Translations under genes and position numbers: made by a program | Notes under the pieces: generated by a model | Seen by the model: only the letters and a program-made list of their open reading frames with translations | Told to the model about the DNA's origin: nothing | Database searches by the model: none | Shown here: in pieces, positions 7,865 through 15,227 of the stretch | How positions within the stretch are numbered: position 1 is the first letter of the stretch | Layout: each line of letters opens with the position of its first letter | Assembly (NCBI RefSeq): GCF_017811815.1 | Contig: NZ_JADKZI010000012.1 | Location: forward strand, 1 to 55,524 | DNA from: Flavonifractor sp. AGMB03687 | GTDB lineage: Bacteria; Bacillota; Clostridia; Oscillospirales; Oscillospiraceae | DNA: 55,524 bases | Direction: 5' to 3'

Positions 7865-9022
7865 CACAAAATAGGGACTATCTGAAAACCAGTCAAACAG
7901 CGCACCATAGATGATTTGTCCTGCAGGCTGGGCACACATGGAAAGGGTGAATACATAGGACATAATCTTTCCCATCAAATGCTCCGGAGTTCGAGCCTGG
8001 ATAACGGAAATTGCATAGGTGGAAAACAGGCTGCATCCAAATTGCCCAAGGCTGAACATGACAAGGAGAATAATGTAAACACCGAGAGAACCTATCGGTA
8101 AGAGGAAAGAAATTCCCGCTGGAATGAGGCTAAGGCCAAGTCCAATAAAGACAAAGGCCAGCCAGCGCAAACGGAATTTCTGCGCTGTAATTCCCACAAA
8201 GAGGCTGCCCAGCACGGCGGCTACACCCATAACACTCTCCGCTGCTCCGTAATGCTCTGCCGAGAGTCCAAGAACAGTCCGCACCAGGTAAGGAAAGCCG
8301 ACCACCACCGTACCAGCTACAAACAAGCTGGCTAGGGATGCAAGCAGGAGCAATTTGAGGATACCCGGCTGCTCCCGGCGCAGGAAGTGAATGCTGACAG
8401 AGAAGTCCTCTCTGATGATCTCCCGGATACCCATAGTGACTTCGGCCTTCTGATAGTTCAGGCGAATGAAGCACTCCAGAATGGCGGTGAGGAAAAAACA
8501 GGCCACCGTGCCCCAGAGGACCGGAGTAAGTCCAAAAGCAGCGTAAACCAGACTGCCCAGAAACGGAGTGATAAGCCCGGCAATGGCCTGCACTTGATTG
8601 ACCGCCGCATTGCCCTTCATCAGATTGTCTCCAGAAAGCATCTGAGGAATGCAGGCCTGTACCGTGGGAGATTCAAAAGCGGCCAGGACAGACAGAATCA
8701 CTAACAATGCACCAATGACCCAAATATCATGTCCAAAGGGCAGCACCAATCCGGCTGCCAGCACAGTGAGTCCGGAGAGGGTGTCCAGTCCTACCATGAT
8801 GTTACGTCGGTTGGCTCGATCCGCCAGAATACCGCCAAAGGGGGACAACAGGATGGTAGGAAGCATGGCTACTGCCAGCAATGTCGCAAAAATGGACGCC
8901 GAGCCGGTCTGCTCCAGTACATACATGGATAGGGCAAACTTTAGGGTGTAGTTGCCGATCAAGGAACTGACTTGCCCCAGAATCAGGAAAGTGAAATTGC
9001 GGGTGAACAGTTTGTCTTTCAT
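7787..9022 (-). CDS. MFS drug efflux transporter
   Basis: This 411-residue protein has twelve predicted membrane segments and the MFS loop 2-3 signature GGILADRANRRNIMVG near residue 60-75. The start FLILGQVSSLIGNYTLKFAL is typical of the MFS_3/MefA-like macrolide and multidrug exporters. Its start overlaps the stop of the upstream small membrane gene by 4 bp. It is the last gene of a minus-strand run that begins with an ABC ATPase and is probably controlled by the TetR gene at 11536. Efflux of a drug or peptide is inferred; no specific resistance determinant is recognised. Confidence 0.85.
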   Translation of the reverse strand: MKDKLFTRNFTFLILGQVSSLIGNYTLKFALSMYVLEQTGSASIFATLLAVAMLPTILLSPFGGILADRANRRNIMVGLDTLSGLTVLAAGLVLPFGHDIWVIGALLVILSVLAAFESPTVQACIPQMLSGDNLMKGNAAVNQVQAIAGLITPFLGSLVYAAFGLTPVLWGTVACFFLTAILECFIRLNYQKAEVTMGIREIIREDFSVSIHFLRREQPGILKLLLLASLASLFVAGTVVVGFPYLVRTVLGLSAEHYGAAESVMGVAAVLGSLFVGITAQKFRLRWLAFVFIGLGLSLIPAGISFLLPIGSLGVYIILLVMFSLGQFGCSLFSTYAISVIQARTPEHLMGKIMSYVFTLSMCAQPAGQIIYGALFDWFSDSPYFVLIPSGILVCIIGLLSTQFFKNFEIA

Positions 9023-9318
9023 TTTTTCTTCCTCCGAAAACAGATTGCAGTCAACACATCACCTGCCAGACCGACGGCGCTTAATCCAGCACACCACGCC
9101 GCAGCAGTTCGGTTTCCGCGATCCGCCAGGCGTCCGGCAACCAGAAGTAATCCAACCTCCGCAGCCAGGGAGATTCCTCTGGATGCGCAGCGAAATAGGC
9201 GGCTGTGATTCCACGCATGATTTACGGTTTTGTCCAGATGATCTGCTGTGGCTTCCACCCGGCGCTCAAAGTTTGCGGCGGCCCGTTCAACCTTTTGGTC
9301 AAATTCTCGTTCTGTCAT
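9019..9318 (-). CDS. Small membrane protein in efflux operon
   Basis: This 99-residue protein has a charged N-terminal half that could form a coil (EREFDQKVERAAANFERR, 3-20) and a hydrophobic C-terminal half with two membrane stretches (about 48-63 and 72-91), ending FRRKKK. It overlaps the MFS gene by 4 bp and starts 3 bp after the ABC permease stop, so it is co-translated with both. No family recognised. Confidence 0.7.
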   Translation of the reverse strand: MTEREFDQKVERAAANFERRVEATADHLDKTVNHAWNHSRLFRCASRGISLAAEVGLLLVAGRLADRGNRTAAAWCAGLSAVGLAGDVLTAICFRRKKK

Positions 9319-9321
9319 GTC

Positions 9322-10029
9322 TCATACCTCCATGTTCTTTACTTGTCTTAGTAGATTTTGCATTGCTAAAATTGCAAAAATGCCTGTCACGCCAAAAACA
9401 ATTACCATAATCGGCAAGAATGTTAGTGCTGCGCTGATTATCTGACACACAATGGTTACCAGAACGACCGATGCCACAATGGTCATTGAAACCGACTTTT
9501 TGTGGAAGCCAAACCACAGGGAAACCACACCCAGCAGTCCAGATAGAACGGAGCAACAGAGCAGGAAGCCCAGTGATTGAAGGATCACTTCTATCGTCAG
9601 TTGGTCAGAACAGAGCGGAAACAGTGATTCTGTTAGAAAGAACACAGCCTGGATCACCGCTCCGCACAGGAGCATCGCGCCAACAGTATAGGCAAACACC
9701 AACACCAGCTTTGCACACAGTACCTTTTCCCGGTTGACTGGATAACTCAACAGCAGAATTGCCCGTTTCCCGCTGTATTCCTCCACCACAAAGCGGGAGG
9801 CCATGACTGCCGAAAGAATTGCAAAGATTGCCATACATACCAACCAGGTGATCCCCATCAAGAAGAAGTACTGGGAGAACAATTCCATATCCGGATCGGT
9901 GGGGTCCATATGAGGGATGGCAGCCATTAGGTATTGGAAGCCAAGCATCGTCACTCCGCAAATTAGAGTTGCAATATGATATGGGCGTAGACGATTCCGT
10001 TTTAATTCCAATGCAATCAGATTACGCAT
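9322..10029 (-). CDS. ABC-2 type transporter permease
   Basis: This 235-residue protein begins MRNLIALELKRNRLRPYHI and has six hydrophobic segments, the plan of ABC-2 permeases paired with BcrA-type ATPases. I place the start at 10029 because GGGAGGTGCTGACC precedes that ATG and it overlaps the ATPase stop by 8 bp. The same frame is open further upstream but lies inside the ATPase gene. It is the membrane partner of the next gene; the pair probably exports or protects against a peptide antibiotic (inference). Confidence 0.85.
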   Translation of the reverse strand: MRNLIALELKRNRLRPYHIATLICGVTMLGFQYLMAAIPHMDPTDPDMELFSQYFFLMGITWLVCMAIFAILSAVMASRFVVEEYSGKRAILLLSYPVNREKVLCAKLVLVFAYTVGAMLLCGAVIQAVFFLTESLFPLCSDQLTIEVILQSLGFLLCCSVLSGLLGVVSLWFGFHKKSVSMTIVASVVLVTIVCQIISAALTFLPIMVIVFGVTGIFAILAMQNLLRQVKNMEV

Positions 10030-10753
10030 GGTCAGCACCTCCCTGGATGAGCGAAATAAAATAGTCCTCCATATTGGAGGGATGTTGTTTGCGGATATCT
10101 GCCATCTCTGCTTCCTGCACCACAGTACCATCCACAATGACACCCACACGATCCGCAATCTGCTCGATCTCCGAAAGAAGGTGACTGGACATCAGAATGG
10201 TCATTCCTTCTTCCTGCACCAAGCGGCGGAACAAAATACGCATCGCCTTCATTCCCACAGGGTCCAGACCGTTGACCGGTTCATCCAGAATCAACACTTC
10301 GGGCCGATGGATGATGGCCCGCGCAATGGCCAAACGCTGCCGCATACCCAGGGAGAAGGTAGACACCGGCTGACTCCCTGTACCGGGCAGCCCCACACGG
10401 CAGAGCGTTGATTCCACATCGGTATCCTCGATTCCCATGTAAGCTAAATGGAGGAGTAGATTATCCGCGGCCGACAGATGCTCATAAAATATTGGCGTTT
10501 CAATCAGACTTCCGGTGCGTCGAAGGATTGCCTTGTTATCCCGCACACTGTCCAGTCCCAGCACACTGGCGGTTCCGGCAGATGGTTTTAACAACCCCAG
10601 CAACAGTTTGAGCATTGTGGTTTTCCCTGCTCCGTTGCGCCCCAGAAAACCGTAAATACTGCCTTGTTCCACAGAAAAGGTACAGTTCTGGATGACTTCT
10701 TTTCCTGAAAAGGCTTTTGTCAGGTTGTTTGCAGAGATTACAATTTGGTTCAT
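10022..10753 (-). CDS. ABC transporter ATP-binding protein (BcrA type)
   Basis: This 243-residue ATPase has Walker A GRNGAGKTT at 38-46, signature FSLGMRQRL near 135, Walker B VLILDEPVNGLDP near 155-167 and the H-loop MSSHLLSEI. The FSLGMRQRLAIA signature and the NGLDPVG D-loop are characteristic of the bacitracin/lantibiotic immunity group (BcrA, LanF). The ribosome site AAAGGAGCATAAC precedes the ATG. It is first of four co-directional genes (ATPase, permease, small protein, MFS) and lies behind two TetR-type operator-like sites. Confidence 0.9.
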   Translation of the reverse strand: MNQIVISANNLTKAFSGKEVIQNCTFSVEQGSIYGFLGRNGAGKTTMLKLLLGLLKPSAGTASVLGLDSVRDNKAILRRTGSLIETPIFYEHLSAADNLLLHLAYMGIEDTDVESTLCRVGLPGTGSQPVSTFSLGMRQRLAIARAIIHRPEVLILDEPVNGLDPVGMKAMRILFRRLVQEEGMTILMSSHLLSEIEQIADRVGVIVDGTVVQEAEMADIRKQHPSNMEDYFISLIQGGADHA

Positions 10754-10766
10754 GTTATGCTCCTTT

Positions 10767-10788
10767 CATACATTCGCAAGGTATGTAT
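10767..10788. promoter_or_regulatory. TetR operator-like site A
   Basis: CATACATTCGCAAGGTATGTAT contains a dyad (ATACATTC/GGTATGTAT) and matches the site before the tetR gene (11562-11580): both read ACATTC-N-C-NN-GGTATGTA. It lies immediately upstream of the ABC ATPase ribosome site, so a bound repressor would block initiation or elongation. Confidence 0.55.
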
Positions 10789-10794
10789 TTTTGT

Positions 10795-10823
10795 AAAAAA
10801 ACTGCCGCAGTGAGTGACTGCGG
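10795..10823 (-). terminator. Leader terminator between operator sites
   Basis: On the minus strand CCGCAGT-CACTC-ACTGCGG is followed within 3 nt by seven T. The tetR gene already has its own terminator at 10869-10890, so this second hairpin between operator-like sites B and A looks like a leader or attenuator of the ABC operon. Confidence 0.55.
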
Positions 10824-10836
10824 TATTCACAATATA

Positions 10837-10859
10837 ATACCTTCCGGATGAATGTATGT
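10837..10859. promoter_or_regulatory. TetR operator-like site B
   Basis: ATACCTT-CCGGAT-GAATGTATGT repeats the two arms of site A in inverted order with a longer spacer. Overlapping it on the minus strand are TATTAT (-10-like) and TTGGAC (-35-like, spacing about 20), so it may mark the ABC operon promoter. Confidence 0.45.
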
Positions 10860-10868
10860 GTCCAAAAT

Positions 10869-10890
10869 AAAATTGCCGTAAGGCAATTTT
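10869..10890 (-). terminator. Terminator of tetR gene
   Basis: AAAATTGCC-TTAC-GGCAATTTT on the minus strand: a perfect 9-bp stem overlapping the tetR stop codon and followed by ATTTTGG. Confidence 0.65.
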
Positions 10891-11536
10891 ATTCTAGGTC
10901 AGGGATTTGCTCAAAGAATTCGTCCACCAGCCGCTGAATGGAATCGTCAAACAGAGGCACGCCCATCTTCTCCATCATCTCCCCGATGAAGGAGAATTTC
11001 CGCCGCATCTCCTCCTTGGTGGCTGGAAATACAGATGGCAGCAACCACAGGCTAGTGAGCAGCGGCAGCAGCTCAGCAATCTCCTTGGCATACTCCGTGT
11101 GGATGGAACCGTCCAGGTTTCCCTCCTCGATGAGTTCCAGAAAATACGGGGTGAGAATCCGGCGGTTGGCATCGATCATTCCGACCAATACTCTGGGATT
11201 GTGATTCATCGGAATGGACTGTGCTGTCATATTGGTACGGGCTGTGTCTGCCTGATTCAGCCGGACTACTTCACGCAGCTTTTGGAGCCCGTTCAGATCG
11301 GTGCGACCTTTCACTGCCTCGAAGGGGTTATTTTCAAAAAACATACGGTCACTCACCGCATCCATGATTTCCTCTTTGGACTTGAAGTGGTGGTATACCG
11401 CACCTTTCGTAAGGCCTCCCAGTTCATTCACGATGTCCTGAATCGTGGTGTTCTCGTAGCCCTTTTCCAAAAAGAGGCGCTGAGCAACATCCAAAATCCG
11501 CTCCTCGGTGACTTCCGGGTATTTGTTTCGTGCCAT
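10889..11536 (-). CDS. TetR/AcrR family regulator
   Basis: This 215-residue protein has the TetR N-terminal helix-turn-helix: RILDVAQRLFLEKGYENTTI, then a recognition helix around GGLTKGAVYHHFKSKEEI. The ligand-binding C-terminal domain is variable. A related sequence motif occurs in its own promoter (11562-11580) and twice ahead of the downstream ABC operon, which supports autoregulation and control of the ABC/MFS genes. TetR proteins release DNA when they bind a ligand, usually the exported compound. Confidence 0.9.
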   Translation of the reverse strand: MARNKYPEVTEERILDVAQRLFLEKGYENTTIQDIVNELGGLTKGAVYHHFKSKEEIMDAVSDRMFFENNPFEAVKGRTDLNGLQKLREVVRLNQADTARTNMTAQSIPMNHNPRVLVGMIDANRRILTPYFLELIEEGNLDGSIHTEYAKEIAELLPLLTSLWLLPSVFPATKEEMRRKFSFIGEMMEKMGVPLFDDSIQRLVDEFFEQIPDLE

Positions 11537-11561
11537 AATTGGGTATCACCTACTTGTTTGA

Positions 11562-11580
11562 AACATTCTCTTGGTATGTA
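11562..11580. promoter_or_regulatory. TetR operator-like site C (own promoter)
   Basis: AACATTCTCTTGGTATGTA lies 25 bp before the tetR start and shares ACATTC-N-C-NN-GGTATGTA with site A. Confidence 0.5.
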
Positions 11581-11730
11581 TACAGTTTACCTGTTTTAAT
11601 TTTTGGTGTCAAGAGTTATTTTGCAGGATGCAATTAGGATGGCTTTAAATTTATGACAAAAAGAAAGAGCGTAGAATTAACAAGGGATTGTGAAATGCAA
11701 CTTTGCACTCGTCGTGTCCTGTGTTATACT

Positions 11731-12138
11731 TTATCGCCTTGTGGGTAGGAAATACCCGCTATTTCGCACTGTTTTAATAAAATCAGGTCCAACTTTTCGA
11801 CGCAATTTGTAGACCATATTGCCAATCCCTGACCAGCTACCAGCTGCAAAATCTGTGCTCACAGACTCATAGATCTGCCGAGCGGAGAATACCTGCCCTG
11901 GGCGCCGGGCCAATAGGTGAAGAATGTCAAACTCCATCGGTGTCAGTTCTATCTGACTGCCGGCCCGCCACACCTGGCGCCGCTCCACATCAATTTGCAG
12001 GTCACCGACCAGCAGGGTAGAGGTGGTATCTTCAAACACCTCAATCTGCTCCACGCAAAAACTCTGAAGAAGCTCCTGGAGCAAAACTTCCTGGGGTGTT
12101 GTGAGATCTTCAAAGTGAATGATGATTTTCTTTTTCAT
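11731..12138 (-). CDS. Stand-alone OmpR-type winged-helix protein, copy 2
   Basis: This 135-residue protein is the second copy of the receiver-less Trans_reg_C protein, nearly identical to copy 1 up to about residue 115 (YESV then FAAGSWSGIGNMVYKLR). The C-terminus differs (RRKVGPDFIKTVRNSGY). The start at 12138 is set by AAAGGAGATGCTACC and by agreement with copy 1. The same frame is open to 12219 but that part is the leader. It lies downstream of the MATE gene on the same strand. The divergent tail includes part of the wing, so DNA specificity may differ between copies. Confidence 0.75.
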   Translation of the reverse strand: MKKKIIIHFEDLTTPQEVLLQELLQSFCVEQIEVFEDTTSTLLVGDLQIDVERRQVWRAGSQIELTPMEFDILHLLARRPGQVFSARQIYESVSTDFAAGSWSGIGNMVYKLRRKVGPDFIKTVRNSGYFLPTRR

Positions 12139-12266
12139 GGTAGCATCTCCTTTGGTAGCCACCATAAAAAGGCGGCTTTGATTTCTCAAAGCCGCCATAT
12201 AATAGTTTGGGCGTGTCAAAAGGGCTGCTGTACGACGGCTTTTTTTCTTTTGCCGTCGTGCGGCAG
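11810..12266 (-). repeat. Duplicated wHTH-plus-leader unit, copy 2
   Basis: This is the partner of 5869-6327, in the same orientation. It includes the conserved leader string GACACGCCC and both hairpins. Confidence 0.8.
12165..12196 (-). terminator. Leader terminator ahead of wHTH copy 2
   Basis: GGCGGCTTTGA pairs perfectly with TCAAAGCCGCC around a GAAA loop, followed on the minus strand by a T-run. Its position relative to the ribosome site matches copy 1. Confidence 0.65.
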
Positions 12267-12298
12267 CTATCTCAACATATTTTGTCTGAAAGAAGTCG

Positions 12299-13627
12299 TT
12301 ACGCTTTAATGTTTCCTTTCTTCCTTATAAGAACTGTCCCTGTCATAGTAGCTGCAAGACTGGCTACTATATGACTAACCAGTACCGCAACCCAAATCCC
12401 GTTTAGGCCAAATCCCAAATAAGATAGCAAATAGGCCAAAGGTATCCGAACCACAATATAATAGAAAATCATCAAGAACATACTTTTTGACGGCTTTCCC
12501 ATGCCGTTAAGCGCACCCAAATAGCAGTTTGTGACTGTGTTCAGAACATACCCGATGCTGACAATCAGAAAATATGTACCGACAATAACCGCAACATCGC
12601 TGCTTCTGACGAACAGACCGGAAAGCTGTTTTGAAAATCCAACTACCAGAACAGAGAGGATCACAAGCAGGCCACACCCATATCCCAAAGCGCATTTCAA
12701 ATAGTCTTTCGCTCGATCATATCGCGTTCCACCAGCGCATTGGCCGATGATGGTGGTTAAAACCATGTTCAGAGCCATAGCCGGATAGAACAGGATGGTT
12801 TCCAGTTTTCCCGTTACCCCATAAGCCGCGATTGCCGTTACACTATATGTACTGACGAGTGCTGTAAGGGAAGTTGTGCTGATTGCTGGAATGCTTTGCT
12901 GAATTACAGAGGGAATTGCTTTTTGAATCAGCAGCAGAGCATCATTGCTATTAAAAGCAGAGATTTTGAATGTAAATAACTTTTTCTTTTTCAGATAGAT
13001 CAGCATAAACAGCAGGCAAATCATCTGTGAAAGCAATGTCGCAATCGCTGCACCATGAAACCCGATAAAATGAATAAAAATGGGATCGAGAATTGCGTTC
13101 AAAATGGTTGATACCAGCATTGCAACAGCCTGAAACATGGAATTACCAAAGCTGCGCAAAACCGCAGTGAAATACAAGTAGAGGTAAACTGCCAGATAGC
13201 CAAGGATATAAATTGCCAAATAGCTGTATGCCATATCATAAGTTTCGACAGGAGTGTTCAAGGCTTTTAACATTCCCGGAAGAAAAATTTCAAGCAAAAT
13301 GGTGACAAGTAGAGAAAATGTCACTGCTACGCAGAACGATGTGGCTATCAAACTTTCGGCCTTTTTCTTATCCTTTGCACCAATGGCTTGGGAGATCAAA
13401 ATAGACACACCGTTTGTTGCTCCCATTGCAACAGAAGTCAAAATTAAAATGATGGGGGTAGAATTTGTTAAAGCGGCATAGGCCGTTTTACCGAGCAGAT
13501 TTCCGATCCACAGACTGTCTACAAGGTTATACATCATATTAAGGAACATGGCAGCAATCATCGGCAGCGCCATTGCCATAAGGCAGCGCTTTGTGTTGCC
13601 ACCTATAAAATCAATTTTCGTTGGCAT
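12299..13627 (-). CDS. MATE family efflux transporter
   Basis: This 442-residue protein has twelve membrane segments in two similar halves and belongs to the DinF/NorM-like MATE group. MALPMIAAMFLNMMYNLVDSLWIG (membrane helix 1) carries the family's N-terminal pattern, and the second half repeats it with ALNMVLTTIIGQCAGG. MATE pumps export cationic drugs using sodium or proton gradients. Two dyads (13653-13671 and 13717-13733) in its promoter match those of the tetR/methyltransferase cluster upstream, so it is probably repressed by the TetR protein at 13777-14337. Confidence 0.9.
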   Translation of the reverse strand: MPTKIDFIGGNTKRCLMAMALPMIAAMFLNMMYNLVDSLWIGNLLGKTAYAALTNSTPIILILTSVAMGATNGVSILISQAIGAKDKKKAESLIATSFCVAVTFSLLVTILLEIFLPGMLKALNTPVETYDMAYSYLAIYILGYLAVYLYLYFTAVLRSFGNSMFQAVAMLVSTILNAILDPIFIHFIGFHGAAIATLLSQMICLLFMLIYLKKKKLFTFKISAFNSNDALLLIQKAIPSVIQQSIPAISTTSLTALVSTYSVTAIAAYGVTGKLETILFYPAMALNMVLTTIIGQCAGGTRYDRAKDYLKCALGYGCGLLVILSVLVVGFSKQLSGLFVRSSDVAVIVGTYFLIVSIGYVLNTVTNCYLGALNGMGKPSKSMFLMIFYYIVVRIPLAYLLSYLGFGLNGIWVAVLVSHIVASLAATMTGTVLIRKKGNIKA

Positions 13628-13652
13628 AAAAAGTCTATCCTTTCCGTAGATA

Positions 13653-13671
13653 ATGAATGAACAACATTCAT
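13653..13671. promoter_or_regulatory. TetR operator, MATE promoter site 1
   Basis: ATGAATG-AACAA-CATTCAT is a perfect 7-bp dyad 26 bp upstream of the MATE start. Confidence 0.6.
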
Positions 13672-13716
13672 ATAAAAACTCAAAATAAGCACCGCTGCTC
13701 GCGGCACACTATACTG

Positions 13717-13733
13717 AATGAAGATTATTCATT
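13717..13733. promoter_or_regulatory. TetR operator, MATE promoter site 2
   Basis: AATGAA-GATTA-TTCATT is a second dyad of the same sequence class, between the MATE promoter and the tetR terminator. Confidence 0.55.
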
Positions 13734-13748
13734 TTCTGCTCTTTGAAA

Positions 13749-13772
13749 ATCCCCCGTCCCAAAACGGGGGAT
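13749..13772 (-). terminator. Terminator of second tetR gene
   Basis: ATCCCCCGT pairs perfectly with ACGGGGGAT around a 6-nt loop, 4 bp after the tetR stop codon. ATTTTC follows on the minus strand. Confidence 0.75.
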
Positions 13773-13776
13773 CATC

Positions 13777-14337
13777 TCAAAGGTGAAGTGCAAATATGAG
13801 AAATTCACGAATCCGTTTGGATTTATCTTCTTGCGTAAGATCCTCTGCCAGCAGAATACCAAGCTGACCATATACACAAAATGTCGCAGCGGCCTGCAAA
13901 TCATCAAACTGAATTTCGCCTTTTTGTTTGGCGCGTTGCAGCAGTTTTTCTACAAGCGGCACCAACTTCTCGCATACCTTGAGGGCGAGCTGATCGTGAA
14001 ATTTTCTGTTCTCCGTTCCATGAAAAACAGAATAATATTTTGTGTCCTGCTTTTCCATAGTGGTAGGCATTTCTTCAATGATCTGACGCAAGGTTTTGCG
14101 GTCGTCTTTTTCGGCATCCGCGAATTGCTCTACTAACACATCGGCATATTGTGCAATCGCACAGTCAAATAAAGCCTCTTTGGACGGAAAATAGCGATAG
14201 CACAAACCTTGTGCCACGCCGATTGCTTTTGCTATATCTGCAATCGAGGTTTTTTCATAGCCGTTTTCCCCAAACAATTTGAGGGCAGTGTCTAAGATTT
14301 CCTGTTTCCGTACTTCCGGCTCTTTTGTAACTCGCAT
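13777..14337 (-). CDS. TetR family regulator of MATE/methyltransferase module
   Basis: This 186-residue protein has the TetR helix-turn-helix: EILDTALKLFGENGYEKTSI then AKAIGVAQGLCYRYFPSKEALF. ATG 14337 is chosen because AAAGGAGGCTCAAAACT precedes it; the frame is open to 14451 but without a ribosome site. TGAATG/CATTCA-type dyads occur before this gene's two neighbours (MATE and methyltransferase), and a weaker one at its own promoter, so it probably represses all three. Confidence 0.88.
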   Translation of the reverse strand: MRVTKEPEVRKQEILDTALKLFGENGYEKTSIADIAKAIGVAQGLCYRYFPSKEALFDCAIAQYADVLVEQFADAEKDDRKTLRQIIEEMPTTMEKQDTKYYSVFHGTENRKFHDQLALKVCEKLVPLVEKLLQRAKQKGEIQFDDLQAAATFCVYGQLGILLAEDLTQEDKSKRIREFLIFALHL

Positions 14338-14386
14338 AGTTTTGAGCCTCCTTTTTTTTATCATATCACCCCCACACGAAAAAATC

Positions 14387-14407
14387 AATGAGTGAATATC
14401 AATCATT
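14387..14407. promoter_or_regulatory. Weak TetR operator-like dyad before tetR
   Basis: AATGA and TCATT arms are separated by 11 bp, overlapping the end of the methyltransferase gene. It is a degenerate relative of the other three dyads. Confidence 0.3.
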
Positions 14408-15011
14408 TTGCGCCCATAGCAATATACGCAGTATTTCCAATCTGCTCCCACGATACATTACGAAAATATTCTGAAAGCATAGAAACAATTTCTGCTTCGG
14501 AGTAAATCTTAACATCGCCCTCTTTGCTGTGACGCATATAGAAATTCATAATGATGCGCCCTACAAGTGGCTGCCAGCAATCGCCCATCAGGAATGTGCC
14601 GCCGGGTTTCAATACCCGGTGTACTTCTCTTAGGACATTCATCGGAGCCGGATAATGATGAAACGAATCGTTGCAATACACGACATCAAAGGTATTGTCC
14701 GGGAAAGGGAGTGCCTCACTATCTCCCAACAACAGTTTCACTTGCTCCGGTAGCTTTGACTTTGCAACATGAAGCATTTTTTCTGACAAGTCAATTCCGT
14801 ATAATTTTTTGCCAACATCTTCTTGTAAAATAAGCTTTAACATCTCGCCAGTTCCGCACCCTAAATCAAGGGCAGATTGGAATGGAATGCGCGACAGCTT
14901 TTCCAACAGGACAGGGTAAAGGGAGCGGGCGTGCTGGCCCTTAATATCTGTGTCATAGGTAGCAGCTTGTTGGTTAAAAGCAGCCTTTGAGTTTTCTTTT
15001 ACAGCATTCAT
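14403..15011 (-). CDS. Class I SAM-dependent methyltransferase, paralogue
   Basis: This 202-residue protein has motif I ALDLGCGTGEML at 48-59, the acidic residue in LYGIDLSEKML, GDSEALPFPD and CNDSFHHYPAP. It is the same Methyltransf_11 type as 6351-6974 and shares its N-terminal AATYDTDxxGQHAR pattern. It is the first gene of the tetR/MATE module and has a perfect AATGAAT/ATTCATT dyad 52 bp upstream of its start. Drug or metabolite methylation coupled to MATE export is a possibility, not shown by the sequence. Confidence 0.85.
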   Translation of the reverse strand: MNAVKENSKAAFNQQAATYDTDIKGQHARSLYPVLLEKLSRIPFQSALDLGCGTGEMLKLILQEDVGKKLYGIDLSEKMLHVAKSKLPEQVKLLLGDSEALPFPDNTFDVVYCNDSFHHYPAPMNVLREVHRVLKPGGTFLMGDCWQPLVGRIIMNFYMRHSKEGDVKIYSEAEIVSMLSEYFRNVSWEQIGNTAYIAMGAK

Positions 15012-15062
15012 GGCATTGACCTCCTTTCCATCTATCAGTATAACACCATTTTTTGAGATGTC

Positions 15063-15079
15063 AATGAATGTTATTCATT
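15063..15079. promoter_or_regulatory. TetR operator before methyltransferase
   Basis: AATGAAT-GTT-ATTCATT is a perfect dyad upstream of the methyltransferase gene, matching the arms of the MATE-promoter sites. Confidence 0.6.
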
Positions 15080-15188
15080 CAATCGTGCAAATGATATAAA
15101 AATACCGTAGTGTAGCTTAGATTTTGATGCTTGACGGTTTGCAGCTAGAGCTTAACATAAGAAGAAAACGGAGTTGCTTGTAATAATC

Positions 15189-15219
15189 ATGGGGCGCAGA
15201 CTGTAAATCTGCGCCCCAT
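15189..15219. terminator. Terminator at left end of the 25-kb minus-strand block
   Basis: ATGGGGCGCAGA pairs perfectly with TCTGCGCCCCAT around a 7-nt loop, 9 bp downstream of the stop codon of the last gene in the block. Confidence 0.8.
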
Positions 15220-15227
15220 TTCACATT

